A stretch of DNA of 64,000 nt from CAWBOY01 sp963790585 (GTDB lineage: Bacteria; Planctomycetota; Planctomycetia; Gemmatales; Gemmataceae), in NCBI GenBank assembly GCA_963790585.1, contig CAWBOY010000002.1:620001-684000 (forward strand), in the 5' to 3' direction. Position numbers and translations under genes: made by a program. Below the pieces are notes generated by a model that made no database searches, was not told the DNA's origin, and saw only the letters and a program-made list of their open reading frames with translations. Shown here in pieces: positions 9,861 through 18,659 of the stretch (position 1 is the first letter of the stretch; every line of letters starts with the position of its first letter).

Positions 9861-10517
9861 TTATTTCTCTTCCGCCGTGATCGCCACGCAAAACGGAGCA
9901 ACACCGGTATCCATTGCCGTCGCGACGAACGCAATCTCCACGACTTTCTTTTTGGGATGCGGGTTTTCCCAGGTCGTCATAAACAGTTTAATCTTAGCCT
10001 CAAAGCCTTTCGAGGCTTCGTTTTCACCTTCCCAAACGAGTTTACTCTTGGTCGGATCCTTTTGGCCGGGATACGCCCACCAATCGACCACGTCCTGACC
10101 GTAAACGATGTTGATCTCAACCTGCGACTTATCGTCATAGGTCAGGACGTATTTGCCGATGACCATTTCCTCGGGAACGCTATAGCCACACGCTTGGACG
10201 ATATGCAGCTTTTGAAATGTGCGGTCGACCTTGATGCCTTCGATCTTTTCGGGCTTGGCTTCGACTGTGGCGCTACCCAGCTGCATGACGCCGTCGCCGA
10301 CGAAGAATTCGACATCGGCCCATTTCTGTTTTCCGGTCGGCAGCGTCGCGAGGTTGTTGTTAGGGTATCTCTCGGAATGCAAATTATCTTTGTGCTTGAC
10401 GTTGATATGCGCCTTGAGGTCAATCGGTGTAAACGGGCTGACGTCTTTCACGGGAGCGGCAATCAGCGACACCGTCAGGATCAAGGCGGTTGTAAGCAGG
10501 GCCAAACCACGCTTCAT
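9861..10517 (-). CDS. Small secreted protein, possibly a beta-sandwich binding domain
   Basis: A 218-residue protein with an N-terminal signal peptide (MKRGLALLTTALILTVSL, then AAP). The C-terminal pattern TWENPHPKKKVVEIAF followed by PFCVAITAE resembles the last strands of galactose-binding-like or malectin-like domains seen in planctomycete exported proteins; this is family resemblance only. A strong ribosome site, AAGGAGGG, precedes the ATG. No operon partner is evident: both neighbours on this strand are separated by about 120 and 200 nt. It is probably periplasmic. Confidence 0.75.
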   Translation of the reverse strand: MKRGLALLTTALILTVSLIAAPVKDVSPFTPIDLKAHINVKHKDNLHSERYPNNNLATLPTGKQKWADVEFFVGDGVMQLGSATVEAKPEKIEGIKVDRTFQKLHIVQACGYSVPEEMVIGKYVLTYDDKSQVEINIVYGQDVVDWWAYPGQKDPTKSKLVWEGENEASKGFEAKIKLFMTTWENPHPKKKVVEIAFVATAMDTGVAPFCVAITAEEK

Positions 10518-10635
10518 GACAAAACCCTCCTTCCAAGAAGATGCTTTAACAGACCGGAAGAGTCCTCACGTCGAGGCATCGTAACATCGCGTAAGCCAAG
10601 TCGCTACGACAAAATGTCTGAATTTCCTGGCCGGT

Positions 10636-11427
10636 TTATTGTCCCGGCGGATTGAAAGACCAAAACGTCCCATTGCGCCAAGCGACGCCGCGGTCGGTGA
10701 TGACGCCGGTAAGGTTGTCCCAATCGAGCGCGGTGACCTCGGTCGTCGAGTTCCAACGCATGCGTGAGATCATGCCTCGTTCGTTGATAACGATAGGCTT
10801 GCCCGCGAGGCCTTTGATCGCTGGAGTCTTGTCTTCAACGTAGAACACCGCAGTGAACCAGTTGGCACACCAGAACGTGCCGTTATCGAAGGCGATACCG
10901 TCGCGCATATGCTCGGAATTGAGCCGTAGCGTCCCCTTAACCTTCCAATCCAAAGCCTCGAATTCCGTTGCGGAAAGCCAGCGGATGCGCGTTTTGTCGC
11001 CCTTCTCATTCATGGCATAGGGTTCATGGCCATCGACTCCTAACCGAGCGACCAAGGCGCGCCGTCCATCGACGTAATACTTCCGCATATACGGGCTGCT
11101 GGCCGAAATCCAAGTCGTGCCGTCGTTCCACCGAATGGTGTGGTCCAAAAGCTCCAGCTCGCCTTTGAGGCCGGCCCAGTCCGGGGCGACCATGTGCATT
11201 CGTCCAGCGCGAAATTCGAAAACTATCTCGCTTCTCGAGCCGCGCTCGGTCATCGCGTACCACTTCCCTCCGCGTTGCTCGAATCCGCCTGCCCGCGTCA
11301 CATCGCCATTCGCCAGGAATATCGATTCGGCCAAAAACTTCATGGCCGGTTCTTGCGCTTGTGCCTGGCTCAACCCGATCGCTCCAAGCAATGTTAGCGC
11401 TAGCACTGCGCAGCAAAGGTCTTTCAT
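10636..11427 (-). CDS. Secreted protein of unknown function with internal repeats
   Basis: A 263-residue product with a signal peptide (MKDLCCAVLALTLLGAIG, cleavage near AQA). The mature part contains at least three imperfect repeats, each with a W-x-DG/NGT-W or NGTFW core (DGTTWIS, DNGTFWCANW, RNGTFWSFN) and an NE[KR]G segment, suggesting a small repeat-built beta structure. The start is set at the ATG at 11427 because AGGAG lies directly upstream; an open frame reaching 11712 lacks such a site. I cannot assign a biochemical role. Confidence 0.78.
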   Translation of the reverse strand: MKDLCCAVLALTLLGAIGLSQAQAQEPAMKFLAESIFLANGDVTRAGGFEQRGGKWYAMTERGSRSEIVFEFRAGRMHMVAPDWAGLKGELELLDHTIRWNDGTTWISASSPYMRKYYVDGRRALVARLGVDGHEPYAMNEKGDKTRIRWLSATEFEALDWKVKGTLRLNSEHMRDGIAFDNGTFWCANWFTAVFYVEDKTPAIKGLAGKPIVINERGMISRMRWNSTTEVTALDWDNLTGVITDRGVAWRNGTFWSFNPPGQ

Positions 11428-11569
11428 GCAACGTTCTCCTCGTTCCAAAGAAAATGGATGCCTCTGTGCGAGCATTTTCGCGGCTCGCTGGGCGAACTGC
11501 AAGAGGGTAGGCAAAGGCAAAGTGAAATTTGAAACGGCAAGGAAATGACAGAGCGGCGGTGGCGCGAAA

Positions 11570-11764
11570 TCAGCCTTCGATAATGCCGTGCTCCCGTTCG
11601 AAAACCAGGATCGCGGTAATGACCGAGGCTTTGGCGGGCCGCAAGCGACCGGTTTTTTCGGAATACTGAGAGCTAAGTTGTTGAAGCTCCTCTTTACCCG
11701 CAGCTGTAGCAAGTAGGGCTTGAAGCTGCTTCTCCCTCTCCTGGAGCGTAATCTTCGCGGTCAT
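11570..11764 (-). CDS. Conserved small protein (64 aa) of unknown function
   Basis: A short, charged, mostly helical protein beginning MTAKITLQEREKQLQALL and ending in ILVFEREHGII. I have a memory of similar roughly 60-residue proteins in planctomycete genomes, usually next to other small proteins, but no function is known to me. It follows the KOW-like small gene at 11811-11978 on the same strand with a 46-nt gap, so the two are probably co-transcribed. The ATG at 11764 is chosen because the frame upstream of it overlaps that gene and shows no family-like sequence. Confidence 0.7.
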   Translation of the reverse strand: MTAKITLQEREKQLQALLATAAGKEELQQLSSQYSEKTGRLRPAKASVITAILVFEREHGIIEG

Positions 11765-11810
11765 ATTGTTTTGCTTTCGGAATTGAACGGCGTGGCCGTT
11801 GAAAACGGGA

Positions 11811-11978
11811 TTACTTCCCTTTTTCGAGGCCCTTACTGCTGAAAAACAGCACCGTTCCGTCCTCGACTTTGACTTTGTAAACGTCTGAATTTTGATTGGT
11901 GATGATCGTGGCCTTTTGGCCCTGCTGTTTTCCATAACGGATCACGACCTGCTCGCCGACAGCAAAGCGTACCATCAT
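11811..11978 (-). CDS. Small KOW/SH3-like barrel protein (55 aa)
   Basis: A 55-residue protein (MMVRFAVGEQVVIRYGKQ onward) with alternating hydrophobic strands and a central GQKATIITNQ turn, as in KOW or SH3-like small barrels that bind nucleic acid or ribosomal partners. The conserved-looking C-terminus ends in SSKGLEKGK. The start at 11978 is preferred over an extended frame because the preceding residues do not fit the fold; the ribosome site is weak. The pairing with the 64-residue gene downstream suggests a two-gene unit. Confidence 0.65.
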   Translation of the reverse strand: MMVRFAVGEQVVIRYGKQQGQKATIITNQNSDVYKVKVEDGTVLFFSSKGLEKGK

Positions 11979-12033
11979 CGTCCCACCTAATCGGGCTGGT
12001 TGGTGTAAAATACGTTGGTGCATTGAGCGGGAA

Positions 12034-12121
12034 GTTTCAAGAGCCGGGAGCTCGAGCGACCGGAGCGCCTTAGAGTTTGTCTAATGCACTCCGGTCGCTG
12101 ACGCTCCCGGCTCTTGGAAAC
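12034..12121. repeat. Long inverted repeat containing the GAGCCGGGAG / GCGACCGGAG motif
   Basis: Arms of about 35 bases (12034-12068 and 12086-12121) pair with a few mismatches. The right end stops 4 nt from the end of the RRM gene. The core gagccgggag...gcgaccggag recurs at 31611-31635, so it belongs to a dispersed family. A role as a transcription terminator or mRNA 3'-end stabiliser is plausible. Confidence 0.75.
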
Positions 12122-12124
12122 ATC

Positions 12125-12436
12125 TTAGTAGCGGTTGCCGCCGCCGGAGTGCGGGCGACTGCTGCTCGAAGAACGATCGCTTCGCTCTTCACGAGGGCGC
12201 GCTTCGTTGACCGTCAAGGCGCGGCCGTTGATGTCTTGGCCGTTTAAGGCGTTGATCGCCGCGGTCGCCTCGTCGCCGCTGTTCATCTCGACAAAGCCGA
12301 AGCCTTTCGAGCGACCAGTGTCGCGGTCCATGATCACCTGTGCCGACTGGACATTGCCATGCGGTTGGAACAGGTTTTGGAGATCGGTGTCGGTCATGCC
12401 GTAAGACAAGTTGCCGACGTACAGTTTCTTAGCCAC
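12125..12436 (-). CDS. RRM-type RNA-binding protein
   Basis: A single RNA recognition motif followed by a short Arg/Ser/Gly tail, like the bacterial Rbp proteins often linked to cold response. RNP2 is LYVGNL at residues 5-10 and RNP1 is KGFGFVEM near residue 44. The tail from about residue 83 (RPREERSDRSSSSS onward) is low-complexity. The start is the GTG at 12436: an AAGGAGG sequence sits 6 nt upstream of it, and using the TTG at 12451 as start would place that ribosome site inside the gene. A 355-nt gap lies upstream. It probably binds single-stranded RNA in the cytosol. Confidence 0.92.
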   Translation of the reverse strand: MAKKLYVGNLSYGMTDTDLQNLFQPHGNVQSAQVIMDRDTGRSKGFGFVEMNSGDEATAAINALNGQDINGRALTVNEARPREERSDRSSSSSRPHSGGGNRY

Positions 12437-12791
12437 GTGGGCCTCCTTCAAAGAAAATCACGCAACAAGAGCGAGGCCCAAAGCGGGCTGATGCCGTCAC
12501 ATGAAAAGCCAAAAATATAGCTTGTGACCTGGGACGAGGAATTGGCAATTGGAAGGGATAGCTGAAAAAGTCATCACCGCCGGAATGCGTTACAGGACCC
12601 AAGAACACTAAGATCATAGACCGATGGCGAAAATTTAGCAAGTGCGCATGCGACTAAAAATGGGGAAATGAACAAGATTTGTCGCATTTGTTTAGGTTTC
12701 GCCATGTCTGTCGGCTATGATTGGTTCATTGCCGGGTGCTCCAGCCCGAATTTTCCGCTTAATTCCCAAGCGGCCTAAACAAGAGATTCCG
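12437..12791. promoter_or_regulatory. Divergent intergenic region upstream of the RRM and GYF genes
   Basis: These 355 bases separate two genes transcribed away from each other, so both promoters must lie here. I see AT-richer stretches at about 12500-12560 and 12640-12700 but no sequence I would confidently call a promoter box. The leader of the RRM gene may be long, which is common for cold-regulated RNA-binding proteins, but nothing in the sequence proves this. Confidence 0.35.
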
Positions 12792-13436
12792 ATGGCCGAC
12801 CGTTTTTATTACGAGCATGACGACAAGAAACTTGGGCCTTTCTCGGGGCTCGCGATGAAAAGTTTCGCGGTCGCCGGACAGATCCTTCCCTCCGACACGG
12901 TTTGGAAAGAGGGCGCCGAAACGGGAATCCTGGCTGGCGACGTCAAGAACTTGTTTCCTGTCGTACTCTTAGTCGTGCCGGAAATCCCGCCAGCCGCCGT
13001 CGTTCAAATTGACGCATCGCCCGCCGAAAAGTCGTTTGTCGAAGTCGATCCCGGCGACGCCCTTCTGCTCCCCATGTATGTAAAACCAATTTCCGATGCG
13101 CAAATTATTGTCGAGGAAACAGATTTACCCACGGGCATGACTGAGTTAGCGCCCGGTAGCGTCTTACTCGATCAAATAGCGGTCAGTCCGGCACCGACCA
13201 AAATCGATTCGAGACCGCCCGAGAATAAAAAGCGGCGCACCGTTCCCGGCAAGGGCGCCGTAATCGTAGGCCAAGACGGAACTAGCGTTCGGTACAAAAA
13301 GAAATGCACCACCTGCGGGCATGAGGATTCGTTTTCAAACTCAATGAAAATTATTAATGGAATGATGAAAGCGCATTTCTTTTGTCCCAAGTGCAAGAAA
13401 CGGCGCAACGTGGAGATACAAGGACGCATGTCTTAG
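12792..13436 (+). CDS. GYF_2 domain protein with C-terminal zinc ribbon
   Basis: A 214-residue protein. Residues about 3-45 (RFYYEHDDKKLGPFS, later VWKEG) form a GYF_2/DUF4339 domain, a small fold thought to bind proline-rich partners. A variable, Pro- and Val-rich linker follows. The C-terminus contains CTTCGHEDS and CPKCKKRR, a four-cysteine zinc ribbon. The ATG at 12792 is preferred because the GYF domain starts directly after it; a further 75 nt are open upstream. It is probably a cytosolic adaptor. Confidence 0.8.
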   Translation: MADRFYYEHDDKKLGPFSGLAMKSFAVAGQILPSDTVWKEGAETGILAGDVKNLFPVVLLVVPEIPPAAVVQIDASPAEKSFVEVDPGDALLLPMYVKPISDAQIIVEETDLPTGMTELAPGSVLLDQIAVSPAPTKIDSRPPENKKRRTVPGKGAVIVGQDGTSVRYKKKCTTCGHEDSFSNSMKIINGMMKAHFFCPKCKKRRNVEIQGRMS

Positions 13437-13680
13437 ATTCTGCATTCGACAGGTCGATTCGGCCGCGTAAAGATTGTAAATTGACGAACCGCCGACGCCA
13501 AAGGTCCTTGACTCCGCGAGACGTAGGGCTTTACGATTATTATACAGAACAGATAGCCGTGTTCTCCAGCCAGCGTCGCGGTTGTTCACCTCTCCTCAAC
13601 GCGCCGCCGCGGCTGCCTTCGTGCTGAAGGTGTGGGATACTGGCTATCTGACGCACCATGTCACATCTACGGAGTAGGTC

Positions 13681-14133
13681 ATGTCATTCAGCGTCAAGGT
13701 CTTCGGTGTCATTGCGGTCGGATTGGTTCTTTCTTCGAGTCCGCTCCACGCCCAGTCGACGGGAATGTGCGCCGGCAGCCGGATGTCAACCACAAGTCAA
13801 ACGCGCCAGCCTAACAACTCGCGAACGTCCAACCAAGCCCTTTTGCAACAGCGTCAATTGCAAACGACCTTGGCTCAACAACAACTCATTGCATCGCAGC
13901 AGCCGCAATTTTCGACTTTGCAGTTACAACAGGCCGCGACGGTGCAAAACCAACAAGCCGCTTTGCAATTGCAGCAGCTTGTGAGCTACCAGCAGCAGCT
14001 ACTCCTGTTACAAAATCAGGCGAGCTTGACGGGCAACCTCTTTACGCCTGCACAGGTTCAGCAATTATTGCTGTTGCAGCAACAGATCGCGGCGTTACAA
14101 CAACGTGCTTTGAACGGCGGCCTGGGCCAATAG
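13681..14133 (+). CDS. Glutamine/leucine-rich secreted protein
   Basis: A 150-residue protein with a signal peptide (MSFSVKVFGVIAVGLVLSSS, cleavage near HAQS). The mature region is dominated by Gln and Leu (for example LLQQRQLQTTLAQQQLIA and QVQQLLLLQQQIAALQQ), and a periodic spacing of Leu and Gln suggests a long amphipathic helix or coiled coil. There are no Cys pairs or catalytic motifs. Similar Q-rich exported proteins occur in planctomycetes, but I know of no function. The ATG is preceded by a GGAG sequence (cggagtaggtc). Confidence 0.72.
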   Translation: MSFSVKVFGVIAVGLVLSSSPLHAQSTGMCAGSRMSTTSQTRQPNNSRTSNQALLQQRQLQTTLAQQQLIASQQPQFSTLQLQQAATVQNQQAALQLQQLVSYQQQLLLLQNQASLTGNLFTPAQVQQLLLLQQQIAALQQRALNGGLGQ

Positions 14134-14173
14134 TCGCGGCATTCGTGGAGCCTGACCTTCGGGCGCAGGCTCC

Positions 14174-14896
14174 TTAATCCAGGGCGACCTTGAGCGTCAC
14201 TTGGAAGCCAAAATCTTTCTTGGTCGCTCCATGAAACGGCTCAGAGTAGCTGATCCATAACGGATCGAGAGCAGGGTCCGGAGCGAACTCCGAAGACGCG
14301 GCCTTCGATGGGAATAGACTGCGATCTTGATTGGCGGAAACATGAAACGTCTGATGTAACACGTAATTGCCGACGTTTACTGACGAACTGACGGGCGCCG
14401 CTCGATCGTTGATCGACAGGTTCTCGCCGCCGCACACGGAATGTGCCGGAGCCGAGATAGTCAAAAGCTCTGTCGTTCCGGAACTTACCAATGCCGACGC
14501 GCCGGCCTCTTGCGTGACTCCCTTTTTCGTGTGACTTCGTAGCAGCCCAATTACGCGCGCCTCCGCCGAAAGGCTCAGCTTTTTCTTTTCCGGCTTTTCC
14601 AAGGCGATTTCAAAGCATTGCGTCAGATCAAAATCCATCACGGCGATCGAGTCTTTACAAGGATGAGCACCAGCGACGGCGACGCCGCTCATGGTGATGA
14701 TTAGCGTGTCGGCAGTTGGTTGGGCGACGTCTATGTTGCCGCCTCCGGTGTGCTCGAATCCTTGCCGATGTGGCATGACATGGCCATGACGGTCGAGCAA
14801 TTTAATCGTCGGCACCGGCGCTGTCGGTGCATCGCCGCCAACAGAAACGCTGACCAGAAGCAATGCGCCGCCAATGCCTAACAGTAAGGCCTTCAT
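14174..14896 (-). CDS. Secreted protein of unknown function
   Basis: A 240-residue product with a signal peptide (MKALLLGIGGALLLVSVSVGG). The mature part is beta-rich, with many Thr/Val/Ser strands and two separated cysteine-containing segments (HPCKDSIAV and SVCGGENL). The C-terminal GFQVTLKVALD could be a terminal beta strand. A GGAG sequence lies about 9 nt upstream of the ATG. It is followed on the minus strand by no close partner; the BBP2 porin gene lies 40 nt upstream on the same strand, so shared transcription is possible. Envelope or periplasmic location is likely. Confidence 0.72.
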   Translation of the reverse strand: MKALLLGIGGALLLVSVSVGGDAPTAPVPTIKLLDRHGHVMPHRQGFEHTGGGNIDVAQPTADTLIITMSGVAVAGAHPCKDSIAVMDFDLTQCFEIALEKPEKKKLSLSAEARVIGLLRSHTKKGVTQEAGASALVSSGTTELLTISAPAHSVCGGENLSINDRAAPVSSSVNVGNYVLHQTFHVSANQDRSLFPSKAASSEFAPDPALDPLWISYSEPFHGATKKDFGFQVTLKVALD

Positions 14897-14935
14897 AATC
14901 TTCGTACTCCACTTTTAAATTCGGCGTGCCTTATA

Positions 14936-16242
14936 TTACCAGCGCACGATCACGTCGGTCGCGGCGGTAAACAAGCCGTGCTTATGATCGAACTGAGCGG
15001 AATCGTTGTTGTAGTCGTAGCGCAGTTCCGGTCGGATGTGAATGGCATCAAGCGGGCGAAACGAAAGGCCCGCGGTCAAAGCCGCGTATATGCCTTCAAA
15101 TCCCGTGCGCTGCCCCTGGGCGTCGTCAAAATCTCAAAACGAGTCGTTCCACTTAGCCGAGGTGTGAAATCATAAGTCAGATAATCGAGAATGCCGAACC
15201 AATTGGCCGTGCCAATGCCTGTCACGTTTGTCTCAAAGCCAACGAGCGACTCGAAGGAGTAATCTAGTCTCGGATTAAACTTGTGCGTATAGACCAGATC
15301 GAAGATTTCCGGGTTATTGAAATCTCGACTTTGGTTATAGCGACCCGGGCCCACGATCACCGAAAGTTCTATGGCATCGCGATTGTCCGCCGTTGTCCAC
15401 TTCACACTGCCGATAAATGTAAGCTCGTCTGCTGGATCAATAAACACGTCGCTGCCCAGGACCAGGCCGGCTTGCACCGATAGCGAATCCGTAAGCTTGA
15501 GCGTCGCCAAAACCCCCGCGTGCGTGAATGGGTCGTATATGAAGGTATAAGTATGGGAAAAAAGGGCGCTGCTGGGAGCATCAATGTCCTCTACCCCATA
15601 CTGGGCGAAGAAGCGACCGACCTTGATATCAAGGCCTCGGCCTATTGTTGGAACGTAGGCTTCGCCGTAAAACTGGATCGGGTCCACGCCATATAAACGG
15701 GGGTTGCCATTATCGTCAGTCAACTGACCATTTGCTATCCCGCGCGGCAGCGTGAAGCGATAATCCGCACCAGGGAGGATCGTGTCAGCGCGAAAGCCAA
15801 ACGTCGGCTCCGTGGTACCGCTCGTCACCACCGACTGCTCGATCCGCAACCAATTTTGTTGAATAAGGGATTTGTCCGCTCGATAATTAAATCCCATTGG
15901 TAGGTTGCTGCGCTCATCGGAGCTTGCGGTGAAGGAAGCGTCTGTCCAACCTGAAATCTGCATGCGATTGCCGTCTAATAAGAAGCCAGGCCAGGTTCCC
16001 TGAAGCTCCTTCATCAAAAACCAACGTTCAGGCGGCGTGGGGGACGCGGCGGTCGTTTGCGAAGGTGCGGCCACTTCTGCCGCATTCAGCGAAATTGAGC
16101 CATCGACAGCCGTCGAGGTCGGTCCGGTCGCGGCAGGTTGCGCGGCTTCGAAAACTGCATGGCCTAGAGAAGATTCCTGCCCATAAACTGGCGTACCCTC
16201 AATTAATCCGATCAAAGCGAGCAATGCGATCCGATATAGCAC
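14936..16242 (-). CDS. BBP2-type beta-barrel outer-membrane porin (frame broken once)
   Basis: A putative porin of the OmpL-like BBP2 group, which is common in planctomycetes. A signal peptide is followed by a Thr/Ala-rich linker and alternating beta strands (ISGWTDASFTAS, LRIEQSV, DIKVGRFFAQYGVEDIDAPS). The main frame ends at 15076, but another frame continues the barrel: FEGIYAALTAGLSFRPLDA, then IRPELRYDYNNDS and a terminal VIVRW, stopping at 14936. The shift is near 15127. A terminal aromatic residue is the expected signal for barrel insertion, which supports the joined reading. The start is the GTG at 16242, preceded by GGAGACG. Confidence 0.82.
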
Positions 16243-16396
16243 GGGCGTCTCCAGACCGGTGGACTTTGTGCTTTATCGGCATATTCGCCAAAGACGCTTA
16301 ATAAAGAGATTGGACAGGCAGCGTATTTGCGGCTGTTTGCGAGACTTGATTTCAATTCCAGCGGCGTAACGATGTGCTAGGCACCTGTCCAAATGA

Positions 16397-16425
16397 GCTG
16401 TGGCGGCACGTTTTCAGCGTGCCGA
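16397..16425. repeat. Short hairpin repeat (copy 1 of a dispersed family)
   Basis: A 29-base sequence beginning gctgtggcggcacg forms a hairpin (cggcacg paired with cgtgccg). A near-identical copy lies in reverse orientation at 46476-46504 and a more diverged one at 18509-18537. This copy lies about 95 nt downstream of the TIM-barrel gene stop. Confidence 0.7.
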
Positions 16426-16520
16426 AAAGCGACGGGGTCCGGACGCGGCGGCGTCGAGAACAAATCAAATTCCCAAAAAGACAACGCATAGCCACGTTGG
16501 AAACGTGCAGCCAGAAACTC

Positions 16521-17285
16521 TTAGACCAGACTCTCAAGCAAATACTTTAGTTTGCGCACTTCGGGAATAAGCGGAAATGGCGGATCCGGAATATCGCGGA
16601 TATCGACACTCAAGATTCGGTTGTAGCGATGGCGGGCTAGCTGCGTGATAATCCGCCCGTATTCGATTTCGCCCTGCCCGACACGGACCTGAAATTGATC
16701 CGGCTTCCGGCCGGTGTCGCGCAGCTGAACATGCCGCACATAGGGAAAAACTTGGTCGTAGCTTTGCCCTTGGTGAGGTCCCGTTATGTAATGGCTCGGG
16801 TCGAGCGTCAATCCAAGCCCGGGGACAAGTTCGCACAACTCCACCGCATGGTCCGGTGTTTCCGTAAGAGTACCCGTAACGGTCGGCACAGTGAGAACGA
16901 CGCCTTCGGCTTGGGCAATCGTCGACAGTTTTTTAAGACGTGCGGTTTCCGATTCCAACGGCGAGCCAACTGATGCGGCTGGAATGCTGACAAGTGGAAC
17001 CGCGCTAATGCGGGCTAGATGGCAGATCGCTTGAAATTGCTTTTGGTATTCAGCTGCATCGGGCGCGTCTATCTGGACGGAAAATGCGCAGGGGGCCAAG
17101 CCGGGCCCGTAACGCAACCGCGCAGCTGCGGCGTTGACGTCGGCTACGACCTCTGAGGGCTTCAAATGATTGCCCGTTTCGTGGATGTCGATATCGAACT
17201 TGTTGAACTGAAGTTCTGAGATTGTCCTCAGTGCTTCGTCAAGCGTCTGGCGACCGAAACAGAGCGCGGAACAGGCGACAAACAC
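16521..17285 (-). CDS. Sugar phosphate isomerase/epimerase-like TIM-barrel protein
   Basis: A 254-residue member of the xylose isomerase-like TIM-barrel superfamily (AP endonuclease 2 fold). Landmarks are CFGRQTLDEALRTISEL at the N-terminus, LTLDPSHYITG in the middle and HVQLRDTG near residue 200, the last two matching metal-binding strands in the family. The GTG at 17285 is chosen because GGGAGAAG lies just upstream; the frame continues open to 17459 without family resemblance. The substrate is unknown. The diverging neighbour is a FAH-family hydrolase, which hints at sugar or sugar-acid catabolism, but this is inference from context only. Confidence 0.85.
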   Translation of the reverse strand: MFVACSALCFGRQTLDEALRTISELQFNKFDIDIHETGNHLKPSEVVADVNAAAARLRYGPGLAPCAFSVQIDAPDAAEYQKQFQAICHLARISAVPLVSIPAASVGSPLESETARLKKLSTIAQAEGVVLTVPTVTGTLTETPDHAVELCELVPGLGLTLDPSHYITGPHQGQSYDQVFPYVRHVQLRDTGRKPDQFQVRVGQGEIEYGRIITQLARHRYNRILSVDIRDIPDPPFPLIPEVRKLKYLLESLV

Positions 17286-17619
17286 GGCACTTCTCCCGCA
17301 AAAAGACGCGGCAAACCGGCGACCAATAACGCTCCAGTATACTTTGTATCTCCCCGCCGAAAAAGGGCAGTCAAGCGGGGGATGAGGTCGCCGACACTGC
17401 CCAGATTGCCCATCCCGGGAAGCGCCGGCGAGAGGCGTAGACCCGGGCGCCTCGTTCATAGGCTCAATCTCTTTACGGAAAATTTGTGGTGCGAAGCGCT
17501 TGTCACTGCTACAACAGAGCTAACTCATAATTTGCTCATAAATCACGGCCGATTCGCCAAGTCGTCCTGCATTAAGCCTCTGTTTTGTCCAAATCCTGAA
17601 ATGCGGAGGGTACACCGAA

Positions 17620-18492
17620 ATGCGCCTCGCCACCATCCAGACTGCGAACGGCCCGCGCGCCGCATTGCTGCAAGGCAGCAATTACATCGAATTGAATGCG
17701 ACGGACGCCTCCTTGCCGATGTCGGTGCGTGGCTTACTCGAAGGTGGGCCAGGACTGGTTCATGCCGCCTTGGAATCAATTGCCCGGCGCGGGAGTGTAC
17801 GTCATCCAGCGTCCCGAACCACCGTCCTCGCTCCCGTACCGGATCCTAGTAAAGTTATTTGCGTCGGCCTCAATTATCGTGACCATGCCGAGGAGAGCGG
17901 CGCGGCGATTCCAACTGAGCCCGTCATTTTCAGCAAATTCTCAACGGCATTAATTGGTCCTGACACGCCGATTGTTTTACCGCCCGTTTCCAATGAGGTC
18001 GACTACGAGGCTGAACTCGTCCTAGTCATAGGTAAAACAGGCCGATTTATCAAAGAGGCCGACGCTATGAAGTATGTAGCCGGCTACACCATCGGCAACG
18101 ACGTGTCGGCCCGTGATTGGCAGCTGCGGAAGGATGGCAAGCAATGGCTCGCAGGCAAATCGTTTGACACTTTCGCGCCGGTCGGGCCTGTCCTTGTGAC
18201 GGCCGATGAGGGCCTAAACCCCTCGGATTTGCGCATTCAATTTCGGCTCAATGGCGAAACGATGCAAGATAGCAACACGAAGCAGATGATCTTCAATCCA
18301 GCCCAAATTATCTCCTACGTGTCCCAGTTCGCCACGCTTCAAGTCGGCGACCTGATTTTTACGGGGACTCCGCCTGGAGTCGGCATGGCACGTAAACCGC
18401 CGGTATGGTTAAAGCCAGGCGACGTCTGCGAAGTCGAAATCGATGGCTTGGGAGTTTTGCGAAATCCAGTCGTACAGGGCAAATCTGGATAA
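17620..18492 (+). CDS. Fumarylacetoacetate hydrolase (FAH) family protein
   Basis: A 290-residue enzyme of the FAH/2-hydroxyhepta-diene-dioate isomerase family, which cleaves or isomerises C-C bonds in beta-diketo acids. Typical segments are VICVGLNYRDHAEESG, the metal-binding EVDYEAELVLVIG, NDVSARDWQ, and the terminal FTGTPPGVGM. The first 70 residues form the usual shorter N-terminal domain. The ATG at 17620 has a GGAGGG site about 8 nt upstream. The family includes catabolic enzymes for aromatics and sugars, so the substrate cannot be fixed; divergence from the TIM-barrel gene may reflect a shared pathway. Confidence 0.92.
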   Translation: MRLATIQTANGPRAALLQGSNYIELNATDASLPMSVRGLLEGGPGLVHAALESIARRGSVRHPASRTTVLAPVPDPSKVICVGLNYRDHAEESGAAIPTEPVIFSKFSTALIGPDTPIVLPPVSNEVDYEAELVLVIGKTGRFIKEADAMKYVAGYTIGNDVSARDWQLRKDGKQWLAGKSFDTFAPVGPVLVTADEGLNPSDLRIQFRLNGETMQDSNTKQMIFNPAQIISYVSQFATLQVGDLIFTGTPPGVGMARKPPVWLKPGDVCEVEIDGLGVLRNPVVQGKSG

Positions 18493-18508
18493 GGTTTTGT
18501 CCGGGACC

Positions 18509-18537
18509 TTTTGTGGCCGCACGTTTTCTACTTGCCG
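18509..18537. repeat. Short hairpin repeat (diverged copy)
   Basis: The segment gtggccgcacgttttc followed by ttgccgg resembles the repeats at 16397-16425 and 46476-46504, with more mismatches. It lies 17 nt after the FAH gene stop, the same position relative to a gene end as the copy at 46476. Confidence 0.45.
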
Positions 18538-18659
18538 GGAGTGACATTACAGGAGGGGGATGCGACTTTTCGGCTAGCCTTTGCGTCCTGATCGAGATGC
18601 CGCATTGGCACGTTGGAAAGGTGCCGCCCTAACTTCCGTTTGGGAGGCAGGCACCTGAA

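Noticed and set aside
9774..10655. Long open frame on the plus strand (293 codons)
   Set aside because: It lies antisense to the secreted-protein gene at 9861-10517, which has a signal peptide and a strong ribosome site. The plus-strand product is Arg/Phe-rich with no domain resemblance.
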